Shown: positions 43,666 through 52,105 of the stretch, piece after piece
How the letters are laid out: the number at the start of each line of letters is the position of its first letter
How positions within the stretch are numbered: the first letter of the stretch is position 1
Assembly: GCA_034933285.1 (NCBI GenBank)
Contig: JAYFNT010000033.1
Coordinates: 1-64,000, forward strand
Origin: RPRC01 sp034933285
GTDB lineage: Bacteria > Desulfobacterota > Desulfuromonadia > Geobacterales > Geobacteraceae
Reading direction: 5' to 3'
Length of the DNA: 64,000 nt
Made by a program: the position numbers and the translations under genes
The notes under the pieces: model-generated
Database searches by the model: none
What the model was told of the DNA's origin: nothing
The model's input: the letters and a program-made list of their open reading frames with translations, nothing else

Positions 43666-44178
43666 ATGACAACCTTATTGGAATTGGTTTCTGAAATCGT
43701 GGAAGCGCATGCATCTGTAACGAGCATGACAACAGAGGAACTGCTTGCGGAAATCAAGCTGGTTCACGAAGCTCTGAAAAAACTCGAAGAGGGTCAGGCA
43801 CTGAATATTCCCGCCAATGAGGAGCAGAAGCCGGAATTGTCCGCCAAGAAATCCATCAGGAACAAGGAAATCATCTGCCTGGTGTGCGGCAAGGGCGGCA
43901 TGAAGACGCTGTCGCGCCATCTTTCCACGGCCCACGGCATGACCCCTGGTGAATACCGGAAGCAGTTCGGCATACCCGGAAAGCAGCCGCTGGCGGCCAA
44001 GTCGTTTTCCGAAGAGCGAAGAAAGCTTGCCACTGAACACAAGCTGGCCGACAACCTGGCCAAGGCGCGCGAGGCCAGGAAAGCGAAGCTTGCCGCGTCT
44101 GCGGGGAAGGCCCAGAAAAAAGCAGCAAAAAGCGGGGCAACAAAACCGGCAAAACCGGCCAAGCCCGGCAAAGCCTGA
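43666..44178 (+). CDS. MucR/Ros-family zinc-finger regulator
   Basis: The 170-residue protein has an N-terminal helical part (residues 1-60), then a Ros/MucR-type finger C-x2-C-x10-H-x4-H (CLVCGKGGMKTLSRHLSTAH) followed by GMTPGEYRKQFG. The C-terminal tail is rich in Lys and Ala, like histone-tail DNA-binding extensions. It should act as a transcriptional regulator or nucleoid-associated protein. CCAGGAG precedes the ATG, and a palindrome ATTGAT-A-ATCAAT (43624-43636) upstream could be its own operator. A weak hairpin CCCGGC-TGAT-GCCGGG (44194-44209) follows the stop. The next 330 bases to bcp hold no gene. Confidence 0.85.
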   Translation: MTTLLELVSEIVEAHASVTSMTTEELLAEIKLVHEALKKLEEGQALNIPANEEQKPELSAKKSIRNKEIICLVCGKGGMKTLSRHLSTAHGMTPGEYRKQFGIPGKQPLAAKSFSEERRKLATEHKLADNLAKAREARKAKLAASAGKAQKKAAKSGATKPAKPAKPGKA

Positions 44179-44541
44179 CGGCTCCTGTTTCACCCCGGCT
44201 GATGCCGGGCGGTTTCATTTTCAGGCGGACCGGGGCGGTCCGCCTGCCATTCCCTTCTTCCCCACGTCGGCGATTTGTCAGATCAGGTTTGCGTTTTGAC
44301 GCACAGTGCTTTGTTCCTGCCCCGGCCCGTCCTCTTTCACTGGCCATCAAATCAGCACATTTAATCTATAATTTCATTGCCGCGGCAAATGCTTGCATGT
44401 GTTCGATTCAGTCCATGCCGGAGCCTTGCATTCTCTGCATTATGCCATACACTAGAAACTTGAGCCGGCTTCTTTCCCGCCTGGATGGACGCCCCACGTA
44501 CAGGCCGAACCGGCACTGCATTAATGCAAAAGGAGAAATCG

Positions 44542-45009
44542 ATGGCTTCGCTTGAAGGAAAGAAGGCGCCGGATTTCCAGTTGGAAGGGAGTGACGGCAA
44601 AAAACATGCTTTAGCGGATTACCGCGGAAAAACCGTGGTAATCTATTTCTATCCAAGGGACAATACCCCCGGGTGCACCAAGGAGGCATGCGCTTTTCGC
44701 GACTTCCACGAAGAGCTTGCCCGGAAAGGGGTCGTTCTGCTCGGGGTAAGCAAGGACAGCATGAAATCCCACGACAAGTTCATCCGCGATTTCGGTCTTC
44801 CCTTTGTGCTTCTTTCGGACCCGGATGCGGCAATGATGGCAAGCTACGGTGCTTACGGCGAAAAGAGTATGTACGGCAAGAAAACAATGGGGACTATTCG
44901 ATCCACGATGGTCATCGGGCCGGACGGAACGGTTTTGAGGCACTGGCAGACGGTAAAGAAAGCCGAGGCTCATCCTGCCGAGGTGCTTGAATTTCTGCGA
45001 AAAAATTGA
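44542..45009 (+). CDS. bcp: Thiol peroxidase / peroxiredoxin of the BCP type
   Basis: The ATG at 44542 follows AGGAGA. The 155-residue protein is a PrxQ/BCP peroxiredoxin: VIYFYPRDNTPGCTKEACAF with the peroxidatic Cys in TPGCTKE and a second Cys five residues later, the usual resolving position. It reduces hydroperoxides using thioredoxin. It stops 4 bases before nuoA and so is probably the first gene of the complex I operon. Co-expression with the respiratory complex would link peroxide defence to NADH oxidation. Confidence 0.92.
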   Translation: MASLEGKKAPDFQLEGSDGKKHALADYRGKTVVIYFYPRDNTPGCTKEACAFRDFHEELARKGVVLLGVSKDSMKSHDKFIRDFGLPFVLLSDPDAAMMASYGAYGEKSMYGKKTMGTIRSTMVIGPDGTVLRHWQTVKKAEAHPAEVLEFLRKN

Positions 45010-45013
45010 AGAA

Positions 45014-45439
45014 ATGAACGATATCCCCCTTCCAGTTCCGCTGCGGTTCACCATGGTTCACGACCTGCTTCCTCTGGCCCTCTACTCGGCCATGGCGCTG
45101 CTGCTCATCGGCTTCCTTCTATTCGCGGCATGGTGGCTGGGGGAGAGACGCCACAACCCGGAGAAGGATAGGGCCTATGAGTCGGGCGTTATTCCGACCG
45201 GTTCCGCCCGCCTGGCCTACCCGGCGCCATTCTACCTGGTGGCCATCTTCTTCATCGTCTTCGACGTGGAGTCGGTCTTCATCTTCATCTGGGCTGTGGC
45301 CTGGGACCTGCTGGGTCTGGCCGGGCTCGTGCACATGACCGTGTTCATCGTCGTTCTTCTTCTCGGCCTCTTGTGGCTGTGGAAGAAGGGCGGTTTGGAC
45401 TGGGGACCCAATAGGCAGCGGAGGGAAAGCAGCGATTAG
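45014..45439 (+). CDS. nuoA: NADH-quinone oxidoreductase subunit A
   Basis: The 141-residue protein has three membrane spans and the NuoA signature: GERRHNPEKDRAYESGV, the conserved FYLVAIFFIVFDVESVFIF, then a C-terminal helix. The start at 45014 is preferred over a later ATG at 45053 by spacing to bcp, although its ribosome site is weak. NuoA lies at the junction of the membrane and peripheral arms near the quinone site. About 80 bases containing a hairpin repeat separate it from nuoBCD. Confidence 0.93.
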   Translation: MNDIPLPVPLRFTMVHDLLPLALYSAMALLLIGFLLFAAWWLGERRHNPEKDRAYESGVIPTGSARLAYPAPFYLVAIFFIVFDVESVFIFIWAVAWDLLGLAGLVHMTVFIVVLLLGLLWLWKKGGLDWGPNRQRRESSD

Positions 45440-45460
45440 CGAATAGCGTTTAGCGATTAT

Positions 45461-45485
45461 GTAGGGGCGGTCCCTTGTGGCCGCC
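45461..45485 (+). repeat. Intergenic hairpin repeat inside the nuo operon
   Basis: GGGGCGGTCCC-TTGT-GGCCGCCC forms an imperfect hairpin. It is preceded by a run of AGCGATTAGCGAATAGCG-like units (45431-45458). Such GGGGCGGxCC hairpins are dispersed in many genomes. It may modulate read-through from nuoA to nuoBCD. Confidence 0.45.
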
Positions 45486-45521
45486 CAACTGGATTTGATT
45501 TCGATTTTTCAAGAAGGCTGC

Positions 45522-47903
45522 ATGACGGTAACCGATCAGACTCCAACTTCAAATATTCTTCTGACCCGGCTCGACGACCTGATCAACTGGGGGCGGGCCA
45601 ATTCCCTCTGGCCGATGTTTTTCGGCCTTTCCTGCTGTTTCGTCGAGATGATGACCTCTTTTACCTCCCGCTATGATATCTCGCGCTTCGGTGCCGAGGT
45701 TCTGCGCGGCACGCCGCGCGAGGCTGACCTCATGGTGATCGCCGGCACGTTGTTCAAGAAGATGGCGCCCTCGGTCCTCAGGCTCTACGAGCAGATGGCC
45801 GAGCCCAAGTGGGTCATCTCCATGGGGAGTTGCGCCAATTCGGGCGGGATGTACGACGTCTACAGCGTGGTGCAGGGGGTGAACCAGATCCTGCCGGTGG
45901 ATGTCTACGTGCCGGGATGCCCGCCCCGGCCCGAGGCTTTCCTGCAGGGACTCATGCTCCTCCAGGAAAAGATACGCAGCGAGGAGCGGCCGGCCCGATC
46001 CGTCCTTCACCTGCCGGGCGGGGTACAGGGCTCCACCGCGCCGGTGCTGGTGGACGGCGTGACCAAGTCGCGCGATACGCGGGGCCCGGGAATGGCGGCG
46101 ATTCCCATCCGCGGCAGCTCGGTGAGCCACCCCCGGTTCTGGATGCCCCGCAGCGACGAGATGTGGCGGCCGCCGGCGCCCCGGCACGCGTTTCCCGACT
46201 TCGGCCTGGAGGGCGAACTGGAATCCCTGTTCGAAGGGAAGGTGGCCGAAGACCCGAAAGCCACCGACATGCTCACGTATCGGGTTCCCCCCGAGCTGGT
46301 CCCCCAGGTGCTGCGCCACCTGAAGGGCAGGCCCGGCGCTCCTTTCCGCAGGCTGGAGGACATCGCGGCAGTGGACGAGTCCTGCCGCCGGGAGCGTGGC
46401 AGTTACCCGGACTTCACCCTAAACTACCACCTGCTCTGCTTCGATGTGCCGGGACACTTGCGGATCAAGACTGGGCTCCAAGGCGCGTACCCGGAAATGC
46501 CCACGGTTACCGGGGTGTGGCCCGCTGCCGGCTGGTACGAACGGGAAGCGTTCGACATGTACGGCATCCGCTTTGCCGGCAACACGGATCTCAGGCGCAT
46601 CCTCATGCCCCACGACTGGGAGGGCCATCCCCTGCGCAAGGATCACCCGTTCCGCGCGACCGAGATGCCCCCCTATACCACGGACGATGCTGCCCGCCAC
46701 CAGCCCCTCCCGGCGGAAGACTTCTTCGACCGGGTCGACGAGGACACCCTGGTGCTTAACATCGGCCCCCAGCATCCGGGTACCCACGGCATCCTGCGGA
46801 TCGTCCTGAAACTGGACGGCGAGCAGATCGTCGGCCTGGATTCGGACATCGGCTACCACCACCGCGGCGCGGAGAAGATCGGCGAGCGCCAGTCGTGGCA
46901 CCAGTTCCTCCCCTATACCGACCGGATCGACTACCTGGCCGGCGTGCAGAACAACCTGGCCTACGTGAACGCCGTGGAGCGCCTGTGCGGAATTACCGTG
47001 CCGGATCGCGCAGTGTACATCCGGGTCATGCTTGCCGAACTGTTCCGCATCGCGAGCCACCTGGTGTGGCTGGGAACCTTTGCCTCCGATGTGGGCGCCA
47101 TGACGCCGGTCTTTTACACCTTCACCGACAGGGAGAAAATTCTCGACATCATGGAGATGATCACCGGCGGCAGGATGCACCCGGCCTGGTTCAGGATCGG
47201 CGGCGTGGCCGACGATCTCCCTGAAGGTTGGCAGGAGCCGGTGCGCGCGTTCTTGCGCTGGCTGCCGCCACGCCTGGCCGAATACGAGGCACTGCTGAGC
47301 GGCAACCCGATCTTCACGGCACGGCTGAAGGATGTGGGGGCCATCTCCCTGGACGATGCCATCGACTGGGGGGTGTCGGGGCCGAACCTGCGCGCCTGCG
47401 GCCTGGAGTGGGACCTGCGCAAGAAGATTCCGTACTGCGGTTACGACGCCTTCGACTTCGATGTCGCGGTTGCCGAGGGGGGCGACTGTCATGCGCGCTA
47501 CCAGGTAAGGATCGAAGAAATAAGGCAGTCGCTCCGCATCGTGGAGCAGGCCCTGGAGAACATGCCGGGGGGGCGCTGGATCACGGACGATTACCGTTAT
47601 GTCCTGCCGCAGAAGAGAGACACACTGCAGGACATTGAGTCCCTGATCCACCACTTCGTGAATTCAACCAGGGGCATGGCGCCGCCGAAGGGCGAGACCT
47701 ACGCGTCCATCGAGGCGCCCAAGGGGGAAAACGGCTATTTCGTCATTTCCGACGGCCTGAATGTCCCGTACCGGCTTCGCATCCGCACGCCGAGCTTCGC
47801 CCATTTACAGGCGCTGCCTCTCATGGCCCGCGGTCGGCTGGTTGCGGACCTGATGGCCATACTCGGGTCTATTGATTTCGTCCTGGCGGATGTGGACAGA
47901 TAA
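45522..47903 (+). CDS. nuoBCD: Fused complex I subunits B, C and D
   Basis: The ATG at 45522 has an AAGGC site. The 793-residue protein joins three subunits. NuoB spans about 1-165 and has the N2 cluster ligands in GLSCCFVEMM, MGSCANSGG and VPGCPPRPEA. NuoC spans about 230-390 (YHLLCFD, GWYEREAFDMYGI, LPLRKDHPFR-like end). NuoD spans about 400-793 (LNIGPQHPGTHGILR, GYHHRGAEKIGE, and the C-terminal DLMAILGSIDFVLADVDR). B-C-D fusions of this type are known in Geobacter relatives, while C-D fusion alone is more widespread. The fused protein forms the quinone-reducing module. Confidence 0.95.
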   Translation: MTVTDQTPTSNILLTRLDDLINWGRANSLWPMFFGLSCCFVEMMTSFTSRYDISRFGAEVLRGTPREADLMVIAGTLFKKMAPSVLRLYEQMAEPKWVISMGSCANSGGMYDVYSVVQGVNQILPVDVYVPGCPPRPEAFLQGLMLLQEKIRSEERPARSVLHLPGGVQGSTAPVLVDGVTKSRDTRGPGMAAIPIRGSSVSHPRFWMPRSDEMWRPPAPRHAFPDFGLEGELESLFEGKVAEDPKATDMLTYRVPPELVPQVLRHLKGRPGAPFRRLEDIAAVDESCRRERGSYPDFTLNYHLLCFDVPGHLRIKTGLQGAYPEMPTVTGVWPAAGWYEREAFDMYGIRFAGNTDLRRILMPHDWEGHPLRKDHPFRATEMPPYTTDDAARHQPLPAEDFFDRVDEDTLVLNIGPQHPGTHGILRIVLKLDGEQIVGLDSDIGYHHRGAEKIGERQSWHQFLPYTDRIDYLAGVQNNLAYVNAVERLCGITVPDRAVYIRVMLAELFRIASHLVWLGTFASDVGAMTPVFYTFTDREKILDIMEMITGGRMHPAWFRIGGVADDLPEGWQEPVRAFLRWLPPRLAEYEALLSGNPIFTARLKDVGAISLDDAIDWGVSGPNLRACGLEWDLRKKIPYCGYDAFDFDVAVAEGGDCHARYQVRIEEIRQSLRIVEQALENMPGGRWITDDYRYVLPQKRDTLQDIESLIHHFVNSTRGMAPPKGETYASIEAPKGENGYFVISDGLNVPYRLRIRTPSFAHLQALPLMARGRLVADLMAILGSIDFVLADVDR

Positions 47904-47934
47904 GCACTTTGTATGAAGGATGCAGGAGATGGGG

Positions 47935-48438
47935 ATGATTCCGGTTGAAATGAAAAATCGGCTGAAGACAAGTGTAGCATCGTCCGTGACCAACCGGGAA
48001 GCAGCGGTCGAAGTTCTGAAAGAGGTGCAACGGCACTACGGCTGGCTGACAGACGAGGCGGTCATGGAAGCGGCGGAAATCATCGGTCTTTCACCTCTCC
48101 AGGTCGAGGAACTGGCGACCTTCTACGAAATGCTCTATCGCAGGCCCGTGGGGAAACGGGTGATCCACGTGTGCGACTCCATTTCCTGCTGGAGCGTGGG
48201 TTGCGATGCGATCCTGGAGCATCTGAAGCTGCGGCTCGGCGTGGAAGAGGGTGGCACGACCGCCGACGGATTCTTCACTCTTGTCCCGTGCGCCTGCCTG
48301 GGCAACTGCGGGGAGGGGCCGACCATGATGGTCGGCGACAATCTCTATGGCCGGCTGACGCCTGAGTTGGTGGACGTGATACTGGAAAAAGAGCGGAAGG
48401 AAGCTGAATCACGTGCGAAGGAAGACGTCGTGAAATAG
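47935..48438 (+). CDS. nuoE: NADH-quinone oxidoreductase subunit E
   Basis: The start at 47935 is chosen for its AGGAG site; in-frame ATGs at 47920 and 47929 are possible. The 167-residue protein is a thioredoxin-fold 2Fe-2S subunit: AVEVLKEVQRHYGWLTDEAV, the ligand pair C-x4-C in CDSISCWSVG, and C-x3-C in CLGNC. It holds cluster N1a next to NuoF. A cytochrome c gene separates it from nuoF, which is unusual. Confidence 0.93.
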   Translation: MIPVEMKNRLKTSVASSVTNREAAVEVLKEVQRHYGWLTDEAVMEAAEIIGLSPLQVEELATFYEMLYRRPVGKRVIHVCDSISCWSVGCDAILEHLKLRLGVEEGGTTADGFFTLVPCACLGNCGEGPTMMVGDNLYGRLTPELVDVILEKERKEAESRAKEDVVK

Positions 48439-48467
48439 GTGTGCGCAAACGAAAAAGGGGAAATATT

Positions 48468-48800
48468 ATGAAAAGAATAGTCATGGCAGCAGGTTCACTG
48501 GTGTCGATCGGTCTTTTGGCAACCGTTTGTCTTGCCGATATGAAAAAGGGGGCGAAGATAGACGGCGGTGCCGAGTTCAAGAAACATTGCGCGGTCTGCC
48601 ACCCGGACGGGGGCAACATCATCAACCCGAAAAAAACCCTTAAGAAGGCTGCCCTGGCGAATAGCGGCATCAAGGACTGGAAGGGCATCATGAAGGCCAT
48701 GCGCAACCCTGGTCCGGGAATGACCAAGTTCGATGCCAAAACGATCCCGGATAAAGAGGCCAAGGCAATCGGGGAATACGTGTTGAAAACGTTTAAATGA
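48468..48800 (+). CDS. Small periplasmic monohaem cytochrome c
   Basis: The 110-residue protein has a signal peptide (VMAAGSLVSIGLLATVCLA) and one haem c site CAVCH at about residue 40. A likely axial Met lies in NPGPGMTKFDAKTIPDKEA, and the usual C-terminal helix AKAIGEYVLKTF is present. It is a class I cytochrome like those made in abundance by metal-reducing Desulfuromonadia. It lies between nuoE and nuoF on the same strand with its own AGGGGA site, so it is probably transcribed with complex I. It could pass electrons in the periplasm, but no complex I protein reaches that side as a donor, so the reason for the linkage is unclear. Confidence 0.88.
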   Translation: MKRIVMAAGSLVSIGLLATVCLADMKKGAKIDGGAEFKKHCAVCHPDGGNIINPKKTLKKAALANSGIKDWKGIMKAMRNPGPGMTKFDAKTIPDKEAKAIGEYVLKTFK

Positions 48801-48801
48801 A

Positions 48802-48846
48802 GGCAATAGGCAATAGGCAATAGGCGATGGGCACAAGGCAAGAGGC
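48802..48846 (+). repeat. Tandem AATAGGC-type heptamer repeat
   Basis: GGCAATA is repeated head to tail three times, then varies (GGCGATG, GGCACAA, GGCAAGA). Related tracts occur at 54178-54217 and 61474-61516, always directly after a coding sequence. The stretch from 48801 to 48920 holds no gene. Confidence 0.6.
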
Positions 48847-48920
48847 GAAAACCGCCGGGAAGCTCTGTCGCACCCGAAGGCGTGAAGGCGTCACGAGTTC
48901 ACTTCACATTTAATCTTATT

Positions 48921-50201
48921 ATGGAACTTGTTCTCTTCAAACATAACCGGCCGGACGGCCCGGTGACCTTTGCCGAATACTGCGCAGACGGGGGCTTCGA
49001 AGCGCTGAAGCGGGCGCTCAAAGAGCTTGCGCCACTCGACGTGCAGCAGATGGTGATCGATTCCGGCATGCGCGGCCGGGGCGGGGCCGGATTCCCGACG
49101 GGGAAGAAGTGGTCCTTCGTGCCCCGTGACCTCCCGGGTCCCCGCTACCTCATCTGCAACAGCGACGAGATGGAGCCGGGGACCTACAAGGACCGGGTCC
49201 TGCTGGAGCACAACCCCTGGCACCTGGTGGAGGGGATCACCATCGCCGCCTATGTGCTGGGGGTTTCTCATGCCTTCATTTTCATCCGGAGGGGATACGA
49301 GACGCCGGCACGGAACCTGAGACTGGCGCTCGCAGAGGCGGAACGGGCCGGTTTCCTGGGCGACAACATCCTGGGGAGCGGCTTTTCCCTGAGAGTCGAC
49401 CTGCACGTTTCGGCCGGCCGCTATATCTGCGGCGAGGAAACGGCGCTCATGAACGCACTGGAGGGAAAGCGCGCCAACCCGAGGGCGAAACCCCCCTTCC
49501 CGGCGGTCAAGGGGCTGTGGGGCGGGCCGACCGTGGTCAACAACGTGGAAACCCTGTCCAATGTCCCGTCCATCATCCGCAACGGACCTGAGTGGTTCAA
49601 GGGCCTGGCGGCCATTCCCGAGGCGGCCGGCAACAAGCTGTTCTGCTTCAGCGGCCATGTGCGCAACCCGGTATGCGCGGAACTGCCCCTGGGCATGACC
49701 ATCGGCGGGATGATCGACGGCCCGGCGGGCGGGATGCGGCCGGGAAGCAGGTTCAAGGCGTGCATTCCCGGCGGCGCGTCCACGCCGTTCCTGACCGCCG
49801 ACCACATGGATGTGCCCATGGATTTCGACACCGTGGCCAAGGCGGGTTCCCGCCTTGGTACTGGCGGGGTCGTGGTTTTCGATGACCGGACCTGCATGGT
49901 TGCCGCGACCCTGAACCTGGTGAGTTTCTATGCCAGGGAATCGTGCGGCTGGTGCACCCCCTGCCGGGAAGGCCTCCCCTTTGTCCGGGAGGTCCTGGCC
50001 AGGATCGAGAAGGGAGCCGGGGAGCCGGAAGACATGGACATCCTGCGGGAGCACGTGAAATTCCTCAGCTATTCCTTCTGCCCCCTGGCGCCCGGCGCCA
50101 TGGGCCCGGTGGAAGGATTGCTGCGGTTGTTCGAGGAAGAGATCCGGGATCATATCGTGAAAAAGAAATGCCCGTTCAGCTCCGGGCATGCCGGAGGATG
50201 A
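48921..50201 (+). CDS. nuoF: NADH-quinone oxidoreductase subunit F
   Basis: The 426-residue protein is the NADH-binding subunit. The NADH/FMN region contains RGRGGAGFPTGKKW, NSDEMEPGTYKDR and YICGEETALMNALEG. The N3 cluster ligands are in ESCGWCTPCREG and the distal Cys in YSFCPLAPGA. The start at about 48921 lacks a clear ribosome site. Its end overlaps the possible upstream start of nuoG. With NuoE and NuoG it forms the NADH dehydrogenase module, so this operon encodes a true NADH-using enzyme rather than a truncated complex. Confidence 0.94.
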   Translation: MELVLFKHNRPDGPVTFAEYCADGGFEALKRALKELAPLDVQQMVIDSGMRGRGGAGFPTGKKWSFVPRDLPGPRYLICNSDEMEPGTYKDRVLLEHNPWHLVEGITIAAYVLGVSHAFIFIRRGYETPARNLRLALAEAERAGFLGDNILGSGFSLRVDLHVSAGRYICGEETALMNALEGKRANPRAKPPFPAVKGLWGGPTVVNNVETLSNVPSIIRNGPEWFKGLAAIPEAAGNKLFCFSGHVRNPVCAELPLGMTIGGMIDGPAGGMRPGSRFKACIPGGASTPFLTADHMDVPMDFDTVAKAGSRLGTGGVVVFDDRTCMVAATLNLVSFYARESCGWCTPCREGLPFVREVLARIEKGAGEPEDMDILREHVKFLSYSFCPLAPGAMGPVEGLLRLFEEEIRDHIVKKKCPFSSGHAGG

Positions 50202-50209
50202 GCGCTGCC

Positions 50210-52105
50210 ATGCCCAGACTGACCATCGACAACATCGAGATCGAAGTCCCTGCCGGCACCCTGGTGATCGAGGCGGCAAAGCAGGCAGGGATCTTCATCC
50301 CCCACTTCTGCTATCACCCGGCACTGGGAAATGCGGGCGCCTGCCGGATGTGCGCAGTGAAAATCGTGGAAGGACCGGTCAAGGGGCTGCAGATGTCCTG
50401 CATGCTCCCGGTGCAGGATGGAATGGTCATTTCCACTACCGACCCGGATGCGGTGGCTATGCGCAGGCACGTCATCGAATGGCTGATGATGAACCACCCC
50501 CACGACTGCCCGGTGTGCGACGAGGGGGGGGAATGTCTCCTCCAGGATTACACCATCGCGGGCGGCCACGGCATCCGCCGCTACCACGGCAGGAAGCGCA
50601 CCCACAACAACCAGGACCTGGGCGAGGGGATACAGCACGAGATGAACCGCTGCATCCAGTGCTACCGCTGCGCCCGCTTCTACCAGGATTTTGCCGGAGG
50701 GACCGATCTGGGTACCCTGGGGCGGGGAGCCATGATCTATTACGGCCGGTTCGAGGAAGGCAGCCTGTTGTCGCCGTTCTCGGGCAACCTCGTGGACATC
50801 TGCCCGACCGGCGTGTATACCGACAGGACCGCCCGCTTCCGCGCCCGTTACTGGGATTACGACATGGCGCCTTCGGTCTGCCCCCACTGCTCGCTGGGTT
50901 GCGCCACCATCCCCGCGGCCCGCTACCGGGAACTCTTGAAGACCATGGCGCGACGCAACGACTTGGTAAACGGCTGGTTCATCTGCGATAATGGGCGCTT
51001 CGACACCGGCGGCGTCAACAGCCCCGACCGGCCGCGGGTTCCCAAGGTCGACGGACGCGAGGTCTCCTGGGACGAGGTGCTTGATACGCTCGCCACGCGC
51101 ATGAAAGAGTTCATCCGGGTTCACGGGGCAGGCGCGCTTGCCCTGGTCGGTTCGCCGCGCATGTCCATGGAGGGGAACCTGATGCTGGCCCGCATGGCGG
51201 AACTGCTGGAGGTGGGCGCGCTATGCTATTTCATCGATGCGGAAGAGGCTGCGGCGGAATGTCGCGCGGTTTCGTTCCTGAATGGCGACAATTCCGCGTC
51301 CATGGCCGACGTGGAGAACTCCGACTGCATAGCCATTGCCGGCTGCGACCTTCTGGAAGAGGGGCCCATGCTGCTCCTCGCCGTCAGGCAGGCATGGCGG
51401 CGCGGAGCAAAGATCTATCTGGCAGGAAACGCCGCCCCTCCGGGGCAACTGGAAGCGGTTTCGGTTCCTGCGGAAACCGTTGCTTCCCTGGCCGGAATCC
51501 CGCTCGGGGCTTTTAAAAAACCGGTGGTGATCGCCAGTCCGCTTCACTTCCATGGGGAAGAGGCGGAACGGATCGCCAGCCAGGGTACCGGACTGGTGTT
51601 TCCGCTATCCGGACCCAACGCCTTCGGCGCTGCTCTCCTGACAAGTGAGAATCACGGACAGTCCTTGTCCTCCGCCCTGGCTTCGGGGACCATACGGGGG
51701 ATCATGGGCTTCGAGGCAGATATTCCGGCCGAACTATTGCCAGGGATTTCACTGCTGGCAGTGGCCGACCGCATCAGCACGGAAGCGGTGAAAAAATCAG
51801 GGGTAGTCCTGCCGGTGACCGCCTGGGTGGAGATGGACGGCACCTTTGTCAACAACGAGGGCCGTGCGCAAAGGTTCCGGAAGGTGATGAATCCCGGGGG
51901 CCCCGTCAAGGGGCCGGACCCGGAACAGCATCCACCGCGGGTCCACCGCCGGATTCCGCCGGGCGGTGATGTTCGTCCGTCCTGGAGGGTGATGGCCGAC
52001 CTCATTGCGCTGCTGGGTGGCGGGCGCATCGACGAGCCCTTGTCCGGCAGGTGGAGCGGACTGCGGGGACTGGACCCGGAAGGGGGAGGAGTGAGGATCC
52101 TGTGA
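50210..52105 (+). CDS. nuoG: NADH-quinone oxidoreductase subunit G, short form
   Basis: The ATG at 50210 lies 12 bases after GGAGG; the ATG at 50198 abuts that site. The 631-residue protein has the 2Fe-2S N-terminal motif CYHPALGNAGACRMC, the N4 ligands HDCPVCDEGGEC, the CIQCYRCARF motif, and the CPHCSLGC plus downstream WFICDNGRF motif that ligates the extra N7 cluster in E. coli. It is much shorter than E. coli NuoG (about 900 residues) because the C-terminal molybdopterin-like domain is reduced. The stop overlaps the GTG of nuoH. Confidence 0.92.
   Translation: MPRLTIDNIEIEVPAGTLVIEAAKQAGIFIPHFCYHPALGNAGACRMCAVKIVEGPVKGLQMSCMLPVQDGMVISTTDPDAVAMRRHVIEWLMMNHPHDCPVCDEGGECLLQDYTIAGGHGIRRYHGRKRTHNNQDLGEGIQHEMNRCIQCYRCARFYQDFAGGTDLGTLGRGAMIYYGRFEEGSLLSPFSGNLVDICPTGVYTDRTARFRARYWDYDMAPSVCPHCSLGCATIPAARYRELLKTMARRNDLVNGWFICDNGRFDTGGVNSPDRPRVPKVDGREVSWDEVLDTLATRMKEFIRVHGAGALALVGSPRMSMEGNLMLARMAELLEVGALCYFIDAEEAAAECRAVSFLNGDNSASMADVENSDCIAIAGCDLLEEGPMLLLAVRQAWRRGAKIYLAGNAAPPGQLEAVSVPAETVASLAGIPLGAFKKPVVIASPLHFHGEEAERIASQGTGLVFPLSGPNAFGAALLTSENHGQSLSSALASGTIRGIMGFEADIPAELLPGISLLAVADRISTEAVKKSGVVLPVTAWVEMDGTFVNNEGRAQRFRKVMNPGGPVKGPDPEQHPPRVHRRIPPGGDVRPSWRVMADLIALLGGGRIDEPLSGRWSGLRGLDPEGGGVRIL

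Noticed and set aside
45522..47903. Frameshift or assembly error joining nuoB, nuoC and nuoD
   Set aside because: Linkers between the three domains are continuous and well formed, and B/C/D fusions are known in this bacterial group.
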